Notes: a model not told the origin generated them from the sequence alone. Numbered from the stretch's first letter, positions 19,322 to 28,505 are shown. The stretch is DNA of 64,000 nt from Lacrimispora celerecrescens (GCF_000732605.1 NZ_JPME01000012.1:234950-298949); one strand, 5' to 3'. A program made the numbers and translations.

Positions 19322-20545
19322 ATGGACGGACTGATCATAGGGCTTGACCTTTGCGATGCCTATACCCGCATATGCTGCCATGACAGGGAAAAATCATGGT
19401 GCTTTCCTACAGTCATCTGCAGGAAAAAGGATGAGGATGCCTGGTTTGTAGGAGAAGAGGCTTATGCCTATACTCTTGTTGGTGAGGGCATTATTGTAGA
19501 CAAGCTGATAAAAATAGTTAGAAAAGAAGGGACCGCAACACTGGGCGGAACCAAATACGAAGGTCTTGACCTTTTAAAGATGTTTTTAAAGAAGATATTA
19601 AAGCTTCCCATGGAAGAGTTTTTCTGCGATGAGGTGAAACAGCTGGTGATTACCATGCAGAAGGTGGATAGTAAGCTGATGGATGCCCTCATGTATTGTG
19701 CGGACTACTTAGAGATTCCAAGAGATCGTGTGCACATCATAAGCCATACGGAAAGCTTTGTTTACTATACTCTCAGCCAGAAAAAAGAAGTCTGGAGCAA
19801 TCAGGTAGGCGTATTTGACTTATCGGAAGACTCTTTTCACTATCACGAACTGAAGGTGCAGAGGGGCCTTCGGAAGATGGTAGTCATTGCAGAGGATGAG
19901 GTTTTGGAGGAAAGTTTTAATCTGGATATTTTAGATACGCCTTCCGGAGGAAAACTGGCGGATAAAATCTTAAGCTCCTGCGCGGACAGGCTTCTTCAGA
20001 AGAAGTTATTTTCATCTGTATTTCTGACGGGAAAAGGCTTTGAACGCCACGACTGGGCAGCAGATTCCATGAAGATACTCTGTTCCCGCAGAAAGGTCTA
20101 TATGGAACCGGAGCTGTTTGCCAGGGGAGCTGCTTTTAAAGGAATGGATTATCTGCAGGAAAAGACCTCCTATCCCTTTACCTGCATCTGCGAAGGGCGG
20201 CTTCACTCCACCATTTCCATGAAGGTGCTTCATAAGGAACGGGAAAGCCAGCTGGTCGTAGCTGCTGCCGGTGACAGCTGGTATGAAGCAAAGAGCAGCG
20301 TGGATCTGATTGTGGATAATCAGGATTACGTGGAATTCATGGTAACACCTATGGATCCTAAGCAAAAACGGCTGGTGAAGATCCCGCTGGAGGGATTTCC
20401 AAACCGGACGGACAGAACCGTCCGGGTAGGGATCAGCTTTGGATTTCTGGATGAAAAAACAATGGCAGTTGTACTGAAAGACAAGGGCTTTGGTGAGTTG
20501 TTCCCTGCTACGGAGGCCGTGATAAGGCAAGAGGTTATGCTATGA
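19322..20545 (+). CDS. Hsp70/actin-fold ATPase-like protein, divergent
   Basis: 407 residues. The start (GLIIGLDLCDAYTRI) fits the phosphate-1 loop of the actin/Hsp70 fold. VGVFDLSEDSFHYHEL fits the phosphate-2 loop and SVFLTGKGFERHD the adenosine region. A short beta-rich tail follows about residue 280 (ICEGRLHSTISMKV), far shorter than a DnaK substrate domain. It is probably an ATP-dependent conformational switch rather than a general chaperone. The ATG has AAGGGGG upstream. It follows the large repeat protein by 16 bases and overlaps the next gene by 4, implying equal synthesis. No characterised homologue is recognised. Confidence 0.7.
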   Translation: MDGLIIGLDLCDAYTRICCHDREKSWCFPTVICRKKDEDAWFVGEEAYAYTLVGEGIIVDKLIKIVRKEGTATLGGTKYEGLDLLKMFLKKILKLPMEEFFCDEVKQLVITMQKVDSKLMDALMYCADYLEIPRDRVHIISHTESFVYYTLSQKKEVWSNQVGVFDLSEDSFHYHELKVQRGLRKMVVIAEDEVLEESFNLDILDTPSGGKLADKILSSCADRLLQKKLFSSVFLTGKGFERHDWAADSMKILCSRRKVYMEPELFARGAAFKGMDYLQEKTSYPFTCICEGRLHSTISMKVLHKERESQLVVAAAGDSWYEAKSSVDLIVDNQDYVEFMVTPMDPKQKRLVKIPLEGFPNRTDRTVRVGISFGFLDEKTMAVVLKDKGFGELFPATEAVIRQEVML

Positions 20546-21357
20546 GTCTGATTCTTTGCCGGCAAGAGCCGGTTAAACACCCTTTTTATTTTGAAGGCCT
20601 GGGAGTCCGCCTGTTTTCCTCCCAAGAGCTTTGCTATGTGATTTATAACAATCCCATATTGGTTATGGATCAATTTGTGGATGATAACCTGATCCAGTTT
20701 ATCCGTGAGGATTTAGATATGGCTTTTCTGGCTGCCAAGCTGGAAAAATTGCTGCAGAGCGGCGAGGAACCGGATGAACTTCTTGCCATGATCCTTCACG
20801 AATGTGATTACTATACTGCTTCCGAAGTAAGCCGGTTCCGTCAGAATCTGACTGCTTACCGTCGGATGCCGGCCGCAGAGTTGTTTAAGGCAAAGGCAGA
20901 TTATCTTTTTTCCAGACAGCAGTATGGAAAGGCTGAGGCTGAATACCGGAAAATTCTGGACCTTCCAAAGACAGACCGGGGAGATAACGCCTTTCAGGCT
21001 AAAATCTATAATAATCTGGGAGCAGCCTATGCCAGACTGTTTATGACGGACAAAGCCTGTCAGGCCTATCAGAAATCCTTTGATCTGGTAAAAAATGATG
21101 AGGTTTTAAAAAGAATATGCCATCTGACCCAGTGGAATACGGGGCTGGTGTTAAATGAGCGGTTCCAGGCTCTCATTACAGATGAAATGAGGCAGGAGTG
21201 CGAAATAGAAAAAGAAAAGGCACAGGCAAAGGCAGCTCAGGCAGACAGCCTAAAAGAGCTTGAACGGCTGTTTCAAAAGGACCCGATCAAGCGTCTTCAA
21301 GGGGCCGGCGAGCTGATTCAGAAGTGGAAACAGGAATATCGGAACATTATGTCTTAA
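20542..21357 (+). CDS. TPR-containing protein of the Hsp70-like operon
   Basis: 271 residues. About two tetratricopeptide repeats at 110-185 (ADYLFSRQQYGKAEAEYRKI, IYNNLGAAYARLFMTDKACQ) are followed by a charged helical C-terminus rich in Lys, Glu and Ala. The N-terminal 100 residues have a predicted mixed fold (VRLFSSQELCYVIYNNPILV). It probably acts as an adaptor or co-chaperone for the preceding ATPase-like protein. The start overlaps the previous stop in ATGA, indicating translational coupling. Partners and function are inference. Confidence 0.7.
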   Translation: MSLILCRQEPVKHPFYFEGLGVRLFSSQELCYVIYNNPILVMDQFVDDNLIQFIREDLDMAFLAAKLEKLLQSGEEPDELLAMILHECDYYTASEVSRFRQNLTAYRRMPAAELFKAKADYLFSRQQYGKAEAEYRKILDLPKTDRGDNAFQAKIYNNLGAAYARLFMTDKACQAYQKSFDLVKNDEVLKRICHLTQWNTGLVLNERFQALITDEMRQECEIEKEKAQAKAAQADSLKELERLFQKDPIKRLQGAGELIQKWKQEYRNIMS

Positions 21358-21369
21358 GGCGATTTCTGT

Positions 21370-21409
21370 TTGAGATTGCTAAGCGATGTTCAATATGCTA
21401 GTATATTAG
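21370..21409 (+). promoter_or_regulatory. gntR promoter with operator-like palindrome
   Basis: TTGAGA at 21370-21375, an 18-base spacer and TATGCT at 21394-21399. The near-palindrome CTAGTATATTAG (21398-21409) overlaps the end of the -10 and the expected start point. A very similar palindrome is in the promoter at 22310-22350, consistent with autoregulation by the GntR protein. Confidence 0.55.
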
Positions 21410-21468
21410 TCGGAAGAATGGTTACATTAAAATAATTAGAAAAAATATGCAAAGACAGGAGCTTAAAA

Positions 21469-22146
21469 ATGCAGGTGAAACCTCGTAAGTCAGGAGAGAT
21501 CGCAAGGGAATATGCGTTGCGGATTATTAAAGACAACATTATTTCTCTGGATTTGGAGCCGGGGAGTAGTCTGAATGATATGGAGGTTTCTGCGGAACTG
21601 GGCGTTAGCAGAACTCCGGTAAGAGAAGCCATCATGGAACTCAGCAAAAGCAAGATTATTGAAATTTATCCCCAGAAGGGGAGCCGGATTGCATTGATTG
21701 ATTTGGAGCTGGTGAATGAAGCACGTTTTTTGCGCCTGGTGCTTGAGAGGGCGATCGTGGAACTGGCTTGTGAGATGGCAACGCAGGAGGATATCGTTCG
21801 GCTGGAAGAAAACTTAAAGCTGCAGGAATTTTATGCTGCACAGGGCTGGTCGGGAGAATTGCTGCATTTTGATGATCTGTTTCACGAGATGCTGTTCAGT
21901 ATCTGCAAAAAGGATTTGATTTATAATATCAGCAATGGGCTTTCCATTCATTCGGACCGTTTAAGGCGTATGGCGCTGTTTGCGGTAAAGGATTTGAAAG
22001 TGGTTTCCGACCACAGAAGGATTGTTGACGCAATCAGGGCCAAGGACAGGCAGCTGGCGGGTACGATTTTGGTAGAACATCTAACCAGGTATATCGGTGA
22101 GGAAAAGGAAGTAAGAGAGGTTTATCCTCATTATTTTAAAGATTAG
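21469..22146 (+). CDS. GntR-family transcriptional regulator (FadR/FCD type)
   Basis: 225 residues. The N-terminal winged helix-turn-helix includes LGVSRTPVREAIMEL. The C-terminal all-helical FCD domain has the metal/ligand-binding residues Asp/His in HFDDLFHEMLF, His in VSDHRRIVDAI and His in VEHLTRYI. It probably represses itself and the downstream dehydrogenase/importer genes until a small organic acid, amino acid or sugar derivative is bound. A terminator follows at 22175-22212. Confidence 0.88.
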   Translation: MQVKPRKSGEIAREYALRIIKDNIISLDLEPGSSLNDMEVSAELGVSRTPVREAIMELSKSKIIEIYPQKGSRIALIDLELVNEARFLRLVLERAIVELACEMATQEDIVRLEENLKLQEFYAAQGWSGELLHFDDLFHEMLFSICKKDLIYNISNGLSIHSDRLRRMALFAVKDLKVVSDHRRIVDAIRAKDRQLAGTILVEHLTRYIGEEKEVREVYPHYFKD

Positions 22147-22174
22147 TAAGATTAATAAGGTCAGTAAGATAAGG

Positions 22175-22212
22175 GCATAAAAATTTGCATCCTGCATTTT
22201 TATGCTTTTTTT
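22175..22212 (+). terminator. Intrinsic terminator after gntR
   Basis: GCATAAAAAT with inner GCA pairs with TGC and ATTTTTATGC around a TCC loop, followed by seven T residues. It separates gntR from the dehydrogenase and importer genes. Confidence 0.85.
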
Positions 22213-22309
22213 GTTGCAAAAAATAGAAATATGTACAATGTGTACAAAAAGAAATTGCTGATTTTGTTATTTTAGTAAATAGACTGTCGTTTATAAACAT
22301 GCTATCCTT

Positions 22310-22350
22310 ATACTAACAGATATACTAATATATTAGAATACTAATATATA
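22310..22350 (+). promoter_or_regulatory. Operator region with three ATACTAA repeats upstream of the dehydrogenase
   Basis: ATACTAACA, ATACTAATA and ATACTAATA occur in tandem, and the palindrome CTAATATATTAG is at 22325-22336. It matches the motif in the gntR promoter except for one base. It lies 40-80 bases before the GTG of the dehydrogenase. Binding by the GntR protein is inference. Confidence 0.55.
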
Positions 22351-22392
22351 CCACATAGTGGATGTCATGTAAATTGAAGGGAGACAAAGAGA

Positions 22393-23415
22393 GTGAAGCA
22401 GGTAATTATTACAGAGCCTTTTCAGTATCAGGTGATTGATCTCCCGATTCCGGAGCCGGGAGAGGGCGAAGTGTTGGTGCAGATGAAGGCGGCAGGAGTA
22501 TGTGGGTCTGATATCCATCTGTTCCTGGGAGAAAATCCTCAGGCAGTATTTCCAAGAGTTCCTGGCCATGAGAATGCAGGAGTGATTGTAAAGACCGGAA
22601 GCGGGGTGACGAGGGTACGGGAAGGCGACCGGGTGGTAGTGGATTTGGTTGTTGCGTGCGGTGAGTGCCCGCAGTGTAAGAGCGGAAGGCGGAATGTATG
22701 CCGGACTGTCAAGGCTAGAGGTGCGGCGATAGACGGCGGCTGGCGGGAATATTTTGTGGTTCCTGAACATGAAGTATATTTGATTCCGGATGCCATGGAG
22801 TTTAAGGATGCAGCATTAGTAGAGCCCTTTGCCATAGGAGGGCACTGTACAAAAAGAGGCCGGGTTACGAAAGAGGATCTGGTACTGGTACTGGGAAGCG
22901 GTACGATTGGTGCGATCATTCTTCAGACCTGCAAGGCGAAAGGCTGCCGGGTGATTTGTGCCGATATTAACGGGAGTTCGTTGGAACGGGCGATTTCCTA
23001 TGGAGCTGATTTTGTGATTAATACGAGAGATGAAGACCTGGTTAAAAGGGTTCAGGAAATTACCGAAGGAGCCGGAGTGGATGTTATCTTTGATTCCGCC
23101 TGCTACCCCGGTTCTCTTTTTCAGGTCATGAAGCCGGGAATTATTGCAAACGGCGGCAGGATTATTCCATTGGGATTCTGCACAGAGCCGGAGAATATCA
23201 CTCAAGCCATGATCAATGGCAGAGAGTTAGAGATCATTGGAACCAGAATGTCCTGCGGGCAGTTTGTTCCGACGATTGAAAAGATGACCGCAGGGGAATT
23301 TCAGATCGATGGAATTGTCAGTCATTATATTCCGTTTTCTGAAATCGGTAAGGTGTTTGAATCTATGAAACAGCCGCCGGCGGATCTAAGAAAGATGGTT
23401 ATCCTGTTTGACTAA
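22393..23415 (+). CDS. Zinc-dependent medium-chain alcohol/polyol dehydrogenase
   Basis: 340 residues. The catalytic zinc site has Cys37 (GVCGSD), His59 and Glu60 (PGHEN). The structural zinc site has Cys89, Cys92, Cys95 and Cys103. The Rossmann motif is VLGSGTIGA. The family includes sorbitol and threonine dehydrogenases, which oxidise a secondary alcohol with NAD. The GTG start has AAGGGAG 9 bases upstream. It lies between the GntR regulator and a Liv-type importer, so it may act on the imported compound; the substrate is unknown. Confidence 0.88.
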   Translation: MKQVIITEPFQYQVIDLPIPEPGEGEVLVQMKAAGVCGSDIHLFLGENPQAVFPRVPGHENAGVIVKTGSGVTRVREGDRVVVDLVVACGECPQCKSGRRNVCRTVKARGAAIDGGWREYFVVPEHEVYLIPDAMEFKDAALVEPFAIGGHCTKRGRVTKEDLVLVLGSGTIGAIILQTCKAKGCRVICADINGSSLERAISYGADFVINTRDEDLVKRVQEITEGAGVDVIFDSACYPGSLFQVMKPGIIANGGRIIPLGFCTEPENITQAMINGRELEIIGTRMSCGQFVPTIEKMTAGEFQIDGIVSHYIPFSEIGKVFESMKQPPADLRKMVILFD

Positions 23416-23464
23416 GTCAGGCGGAAACTATAATAAACTTATACTTATTAGGGAGGTATTTATT

Positions 23465-24726
23465 ATGTTCAAAAAGGTTAGTGCAGCAGTTCTTTCAGCA
23501 ACGATGATTTGTTCGCTGGCAGCATGCTCAGGGCAGAGTTCCACTGAAACCACAACCGCTGCTGCGGCATCTCAGACGGCTGCAGGCGCATCTGCTGAAA
23601 CGACTGCTGGGGCGGCCAGTGCAGGCGGCGAATTTATTCTTGGCTCCCCACAGCCTTTAACCGGCGTGAATGCCAGGCAGCCCAGGCAACTCTAAACGGA
23701 ATCATGCTGGCGGTTGAAGAACTGAATGCAGAAGGTGGCTTAAACGGACAGACAATCAAGCTGGTTACTTACGATGACCAGGGTTCACCGGAAGAGGCTG
23801 TTAAGATTGCCAATAAGATGGTAGAAGTAGACAAGGTGGATGCAGTAATCGGGCCATTACTTAGTACCTGCCAGATGGCTCAGGGTGCGCTGTTAAATGA
23901 CGCAAAGATCCCGACGATTGGAATCGGATTAAGCCCGTCCTTTATGGAGAACGGCTGGGATTATATCGTAAGATCATCTCTAAACAGCGATTATGTTATG
24001 AAGATTCTGGCTCAGAACATGGTAGATTTGGACGTTCATTCCCTGGCGATCTTCTCCGGTCAGGATGATTCTTCCAAAAAGGCAGCCGGCTCTATGAAAG
24101 CAGAGGCGGAAGCGGTAGGAATTACGGTTACTACAACAGAAACTTATGTAGATGGAGACACAGATTTCTCCGGACAGGCAGCAAAGCTCATCAACACAAA
24201 GCCGGATGCAATCTATGCGGCATCCTATGCCAATGTGCAGCCGATTATTGCAAAGCAGCTTCGTCAGTTTGGTTTTGAAGGACTGTGCTTTAATAAGGAA
24301 CTGTTCCAGGCAGACAGCTTAAGAGTAGCCGGTTCCGCGGCTAACGGCTGGATTTTTGCTTATCCTTACATATCATACAAAACGGTAGATGAATGTGATA
24401 TTCCTAACATGAAGGAATTTATCGTTAAGTATGAAGCCAAATACGGTGCTCTTCCATATCATGAAGGTGCAATGAGAGGATATGATGCGGTAAAGGTTTT
24501 AGCTGAGGGAATTAAGAATGCCGGAAGCACCGATCCTGAAGCAATTATGGCAGGGATTAAGAGCATAAGCGGATTAGAGGGGCTTGGTGGCACCTTTGAT
24601 TATACCGGTGGAGACGGCGAAGGATTACATTCCTGCAACAGCTATGTAATTGCCGATGAGAAGTATACTGTACTGGATAAATGGGTAGGTGACGGCGGAT
24701 TTGAGGCATTCAAGGCAGGAAAGTAA
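23465..24726 (+). pseudogene. Branched-chain amino acid type (LivJ) substrate-binding lipoprotein, frameshifted
   Basis: The lipoprotein signal ends in LAAC with Cys21, followed by an Ala/Thr-rich linker. The mature protein begins GEFILGSPQPLTG and then shifts frame near 23675, reaching a stop at 23693-23695. The other frame continues with LNGIMLAVEELNAEGGLNGQTI and the complete periplasmic fold type I (ABC_sub_bind/Peripla_BP_6) to 24726. One added base (AAG for AG) rebuilds about 420 residues. Because the rest is intact and the operon is complete, a sequencing error is likely, but as written it is broken. It follows the dehydrogenase by 49 bases with GGGAGG before the ATG. Confidence 0.88.
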
Positions 24727-24752
24727 CAGACATTGATATACATATCCGGTGG

Positions 24753-24788
24753 AAGAGTCCGGTTCAGGTTTGTACCGGGCTCTTTTGC
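24753..24788 (+). terminator. Terminator-like hairpin between livJ and livH
   Basis: AAGAGTCCGGT (24753-24763) pairs with ACCGGGCTCTT (24774-24784), one G-U pair, followed by TTTT. It probably allows partial readthrough, so that the binding protein is made in excess over the membrane parts. Confidence 0.75.
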
Positions 24789-24815
24789 CGATCATTTTAA
24801 TCAGGAAGGATGATA

Positions 24816-25691
24816 ATGATGTTAATACAGGTAGTAATATCAGGGCTTGTGATCGGCTGCGTGTACGGGCTTATTGCACTGGGATACAGTCTGATTTATA
24901 AAGCGTCCGGGCTTATGAGCTTTGCCCAGGGAGATATGTTGACTTTGGGAGCGTTTCTTGGTTATAGCTTTTATGGAATTTTTAAGCTTCCCTTTGTAAT
25001 TTCTCTGGTGTGTGTGGTATTGTGTATGTTCTTTCTGGGCCTGTTTCTGGAAAAGGCCATAATTCGTACACTGCTTAAAAATCATGTTTTACCGGTTTAT
25101 ATTGTACTTGCAACCATCGCTATATCCTATATAATCCAAAATGCGGCGATGTTAATCTGGGGAACACAGACACTGTCATTTCCGCAGATTTTCCCGATTC
25201 CGCTGGTAGGCGTGCTTGGAGTTAAAGTACAGCCGGAAGCATTATTTTGTATTCTGATGAGCCTGGTATGTATGGTGGCATTACATATATTTATGAAATA
25301 TACCCGTTTTGGTACGGCGATGCGTGCGGCCGCCATGGATGCAACAGCAGCACGGGCCTGCGGAATCAATGTTTCCTTCAGCACTGGCGTAACCTGGGGC
25401 TTATCTGCCGGTGTCGCGGCAACAGGCGGAATCTTACTTGGGCCTATTTACGGCGTTTATACCATGTTAGGAGCTATCATCGGAAGAAAAGGATTTTCCA
25501 GTGCGGTAATCGGCGGTTTTGGAAATATGTATGGCGCAATTGTGGGAGGTATTCTGCTTGGACTTGTAGAGACCTGTACTTCCGCGTACATCTCTTCTGC
25601 TTATAAGGATATTATATCCTATTCAGTGCTGCTTTTGTTCCTGTTTGTTAAGCCTACGGGTCTTTTCAATGAGCAGGCGCTTACAGACTAA
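24816..25691 (+). CDS. Branched-chain amino acid type ABC permease LivH
   Basis: About 291 residues with some eight membrane segments and the LivH motifs GLVIGCVYGLIALGYSLIYK and MSFAQGDMLTLGA. It forms the channel with LivM. The first ATG (24810) abuts AGGAAGG, so the ATG at 24816, 6 bases after it, is preferred. It is part of the gntR-adjacent importer. Confidence 0.92.
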   Translation: MMLIQVVISGLVIGCVYGLIALGYSLIYKASGLMSFAQGDMLTLGAFLGYSFYGIFKLPFVISLVCVVLCMFFLGLFLEKAIIRTLLKNHVLPVYIVLATIAISYIIQNAAMLIWGTQTLSFPQIFPIPLVGVLGVKVQPEALFCILMSLVCMVALHIFMKYTRFGTAMRAAAMDATAARACGINVSFSTGVTWGLSAGVAATGGILLGPIYGVYTMLGAIIGRKGFSSAVIGGFGNMYGAIVGGILLGLVETCTSAYISSAYKDIISYSVLLLFLFVKPTGLFNEQALTD

Positions 25692-25708
25692 AGAAGGGGG
25701 AAATGGGA

Positions 25709-26653
25709 ATGAAATTAAAATCAGTTTCAAAAATTCTGCTTGCAGTTCTGCTTCTGCTGGTTCCGCTGCTGTTTCGGAATTTTAATTACGGAATTTTAAT
25801 CTGCGGATTTATTGGAATATACATTATTGCAATTTCCGGGCTTGACCTGGTGTTTGGATATTGCGGGCAGATCTCAATGGGACATGCTGCTTTTTTCGCT
25901 ATTGGTGCTTATGGTTCGGCGCTTCTGCACAAATATCTGCATCTGCCGATTCTGTTGACCATGGTGATTGCGGCTGTGATTGCCACACTGATCGGTGCGT
26001 TGCTTGCTTATCCGGCTTCTAAGCTGGTTTTTCACTTTCTTTCACTGGCAACGGTAGCATTCGGTGAGATTGTTTACCAGTTAGTAGCCCAGTCACCGGG
26101 AGGAATCACAGGTAACTTTACCGGCTTCTATACCGATTCTATCAATTTATTGGGTTTCAAGATCAGTACTAATACCAGATTTTATTACTTTGCACTGGTA
26201 TGTGTATGTGGCTTTTTACTGATGAAGCACCGGCTGGTGAAATCCAAGGAAGGACGTGCTTTTTTAGCCATTCGAGAAAATTCCCATGCTGCGGACGGAA
26301 TGGGAATTGATGTGAAGCGGTACAAGATTATTGCCTTTGCTACCAGTGCTTTTTATACGGCCTTTGCCGGTTCCATGTATGCACACTATGTACGTTTTAT
26401 CAGCCCGGAGACATTTTCCAACAGACAGTCTGTTATGTTCTTAACGATGCTTCTTTTTGGCGGCACTGCTTCCTTAAGCGGACCGATTATGGGAGCTGCA
26501 GCCGTTCTCCTATTGAATGAAGGACTTCGTTTCGCTGAGCGGTATCAGATGCTGATCTATGGATTTATGTTGTTAGTCGTTATTTTGCTGATGCCGGGCG
26601 GAATCTATGGCATCATTAAAAAACGGATTGATAAAAGAAGGGTGGTAAGCTGA
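25709..26653 (+). CDS. Branched-chain amino acid type ABC permease LivM
   Basis: About 314 residues, hydrophobic, with the LivM signature GLDLVFGYCGQISMGHAAFFAIGA split over two membrane spans, and IRENSHAADGMGIDVKRYK in the cytoplasmic coupling loop. It pairs with LivH. AAGGGGG ends 8 bases before the ATG at 25709; the ATG at 25703 is too close to it. The next gene starts one base after the stop. Confidence 0.92.
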   Translation: MKLKSVSKILLAVLLLLVPLLFRNFNYGILICGFIGIYIIAISGLDLVFGYCGQISMGHAAFFAIGAYGSALLHKYLHLPILLTMVIAAVIATLIGALLAYPASKLVFHFLSLATVAFGEIVYQLVAQSPGGITGNFTGFYTDSINLLGFKISTNTRFYYFALVCVCGFLLMKHRLVKSKEGRAFLAIRENSHAADGMGIDVKRYKIIAFATSAFYTAFAGSMYAHYVRFISPETFSNRQSVMFLTMLLFGGTASLSGPIMGAAAVLLLNEGLRFAERYQMLIYGFMLLVVILLMPGGIYGIIKKRIDKRRVVS

Positions 26654-26654
26654 T

Positions 26655-27407
26655 ATGCTGACAGTAAAAGATGTTACCTTGCGCTTTGGCGGGCTGACAG
26701 CCGTAAATAATGTATCCCTTACGATTAAACAAGGCACGATCAATGGCCTGATCGGACCGAACGGAGCTGGAAAGACGACCTTTTTCAACCTGATCAGCGG
26801 TGTCTATACACCCAATGAGGGAGAGATTGTATTTGATGGCGTGAAGCTCAACGGGAAAAAATGCTTTGAGATCAATCACATCGGTATGTCCAGAACCTAT
26901 CAGGTTATCAATTTATTCCGGAAGATGACAGTTGTGGAAAATGTAATGGTAGGTCTGCACCCCAAGATGAAATCAGGATATTTTTCCGCCATACTGGGAA
27001 CTAAGGGTCAGAGGGAGGAAGAAAAGGAAGTGCTTGAGAAGGCATTGGACTGGCTGGATTTTGTAGGGCTTCGGGGTAATGCTTATGAGATGTCCGGTTC
27101 TTTATCCTACGGGAAACAGCGTCTGTTGGAGATTGTCCGTGCTCTGGCCAGCAATCCTAAGCTTCTGCTCCTAGATGAACCGGCAGCAGGAATGAACTCC
27201 AAGGAGAAAGAGGAGCTGTTTGATATTCTGCGCAAGATCCAGAATCTGGGCGTGACAATTTTAATGATTGAGCACGATATGAAACTGATGATGGGAATTA
27301 CGGATTATATATTTGTTCTTAACTACGGCAAGAAGCTGGCGGAGGGTACGCCTGTCCAGATTCAGAATAATCCGGAAGTAATTGCAGCTTATTTAGGGGA
27401 GGATTAA
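26655..27407 (+). CDS. Branched-chain amino acid type ABC ATPase LivG
   Basis: 250 residues. Walker A GPNGAGKT is at 34-41, the family-specific signature is GSLSYGKQRLLEIVRAL, Walker B is LLLLDEPAAGMN and the H-loop is EHD. It is one of two ATPases of the importer, paired with LivF encoded 3 bases downstream. Confidence 0.94.
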   Translation: MLTVKDVTLRFGGLTAVNNVSLTIKQGTINGLIGPNGAGKTTFFNLISGVYTPNEGEIVFDGVKLNGKKCFEINHIGMSRTYQVINLFRKMTVVENVMVGLHPKMKSGYFSAILGTKGQREEEKEVLEKALDWLDFVGLRGNAYEMSGSLSYGKQRLLEIVRALASNPKLLLLDEPAAGMNSKEKEELFDILRKIQNLGVTILMIEHDMKLMMGITDYIFVLNYGKKLAEGTPVQIQNNPEVIAAYLGED

Positions 27408-27410
27408 TCT

Positions 27411-28133
27411 ATGGCGCCATTGCTGGAAGTAAAGAATTTGAATTATTCATATGGGAATATCCTTGTGGTAAAGGATGTCAATCTCTATATTAATGAAGGT
27501 GAGATTGTAACCCTGATCGGGGCCAATGGAGCTGGGAAAACGACGACTCTTCGGACGATTTCCGGACTAACGGATGCCTCCGGAGTGAAAGGCGAAATTA
27601 TCTTTAACGGTAAAAATATCCAGAAGATGCCCGGTAATAAGATCACTTCACTGGGACTTTGCCAGGTTTTAGAAGGACGTCACATCTTTTCAAAGCTGAC
27701 TGTCCGGGAAAATCTGCTGGTTGGTGCTTATACCCGTAAGGATATGGATAATGTAAAAAAAGAACTGGAAGAGATCTATACATTGTTTCCACGTCTGCGG
27801 GAAAGAATGGAGCAGTTGGGCGGAACACTAAGCGGTGGAGAGCAGCAGATGCTTGCAATCGGAAGAGCGCTGCTTGGAAAACCGAAACTGCTGCTCTTAG
27901 ACGAGCCTTCCCTTGGACTGGCTCCGTTGGTGATCAGAGAGATTTTTGAAGCGATTGTCCGGATTCGTAATACCGGTATGACGATTATGTTTGTAGAGCA
28001 GAACTCTAAAATTGCTTTAGAGACTGCAGACCGGGGATATGTGGTCCAGAACGGACAGATTGTTATGGAAGATACCTGTAAGAATCTTGCCAGTAATGAA
28101 GAGGTTAAAAAAGCATATCTGGGAGAAGATTAA
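27411..28133 (+). CDS. Branched-chain amino acid type ABC ATPase LivF
   Basis: 240 residues. Walker A GANGAGKT is at 37-44, the signature is LSGGEQQMLAIGRAL and Walker B is LLLLDEPSLGLAP. It completes the five-component Liv-type importer that starts at 23465. Transcription of the operon must end before the valS promoter, but no clear terminator was seen between them. Confidence 0.94.
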   Translation: MAPLLEVKNLNYSYGNILVVKDVNLYINEGEIVTLIGANGAGKTTTLRTISGLTDASGVKGEIIFNGKNIQKMPGNKITSLGLCQVLEGRHIFSKLTVRENLLVGAYTRKDMDNVKKELEEIYTLFPRLRERMEQLGGTLSGGEQQMLAIGRALLGKPKLLLLDEPSLGLAPLVIREIFEAIVRIRNTGMTIMFVEQNSKIALETADRGYVVQNGQIVMEDTCKNLASNEEVKKAYLGED

Positions 28134-28153
28134 AATTCCTAAGAGTATTGTAC

Positions 28154-28182
28154 TTGACAAAACCATAAAAAAACACTATCAT
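28154..28182 (+). promoter_or_regulatory. Promoter of the valS leader transcript
   Basis: TTGACA at 28154-28159, a 17-base spacer and TATCAT at 28177-28182. The expected transcript begins near 28190, so the dispersed repeat and the T-box are both in its 5' untranslated region. Confidence 0.7.
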
Positions 28183-28194
28183 TACAAGGTATAA

Positions 28195-28253
28195 GGAAAT
28201 ATCCTGTGGGTATACCCTATATGCCCCAAAAGCATGGGCAGGAATAAGGAAAA
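28195..28253 (+). repeat. Dispersed 5'-UTR hairpin repeat, copy 5 (before the valS T-box)
   Basis: GGAAATATCCTGTGGGTATA, then CCCTATATGCCCCAAAAGCATGGGC with a GCCC/GGGC stem, then AGGAATAAGGAAA. It lies at the very start of the valS transcript, upstream of the T-box rather than next to the start codon. It is the one copy far from an ATG. Confidence 0.8.
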
Positions 28254-28260
28254 AGGTAGA

Positions 28261-28505
28261 GAAGAAGAGGAGTACGCTTATAACCCTGAAAGAGAAAACC
28301 GTTCACCGGCTGAAAGACGGTTAAGGTAGTGTATGCGGAAGGTAGCTTCTGAACCGGAAGGCTGAAATTTTGTAATTCAGTAGGCTTTCACGTGTGGCTG
28401 CGTTATAGGCTATATGAGATATGGTAGGATATACCATATGAACAAAGGTGGTACCGCGTTAATTCGCCCTTTGCATCCCAACGATGCAAGGGGCTTTTTT
28501 TTGTA
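28261..28505 (+). promoter_or_regulatory. T-box riboswitch, valine specifier
   Basis: Stem I shows the S-turn pair AGTA (28271-28274) and GAA (28338-28340). This is followed by the specifier triplet GTA (28342-28344) and a purine, giving valine. The T-box sequence AAAGGTGGTACCGCG is at 28444-28458. The terminator stem GCCCTTTGCATC (28466-28477) pairs with GATGCAAGGGGC (28483-28494), followed by a T-run. Uncharged tRNA-Val should stabilise the antiterminator and switch valS on. Confidence 0.93.

Noticed and set aside
18783..19322. Open frame of 179 residues on the minus strand
   Set aside because: Antisense to the large repeat-protein gene, Ser/Leu-rich composition typical of a shadow frame, no ribosome binding site or known domain.
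20012..20530. Open frame of 172 residues on the minus strand
   Set aside because: Antisense to the Hsp70-like gene; His/Cys/Phe-rich shadow composition.
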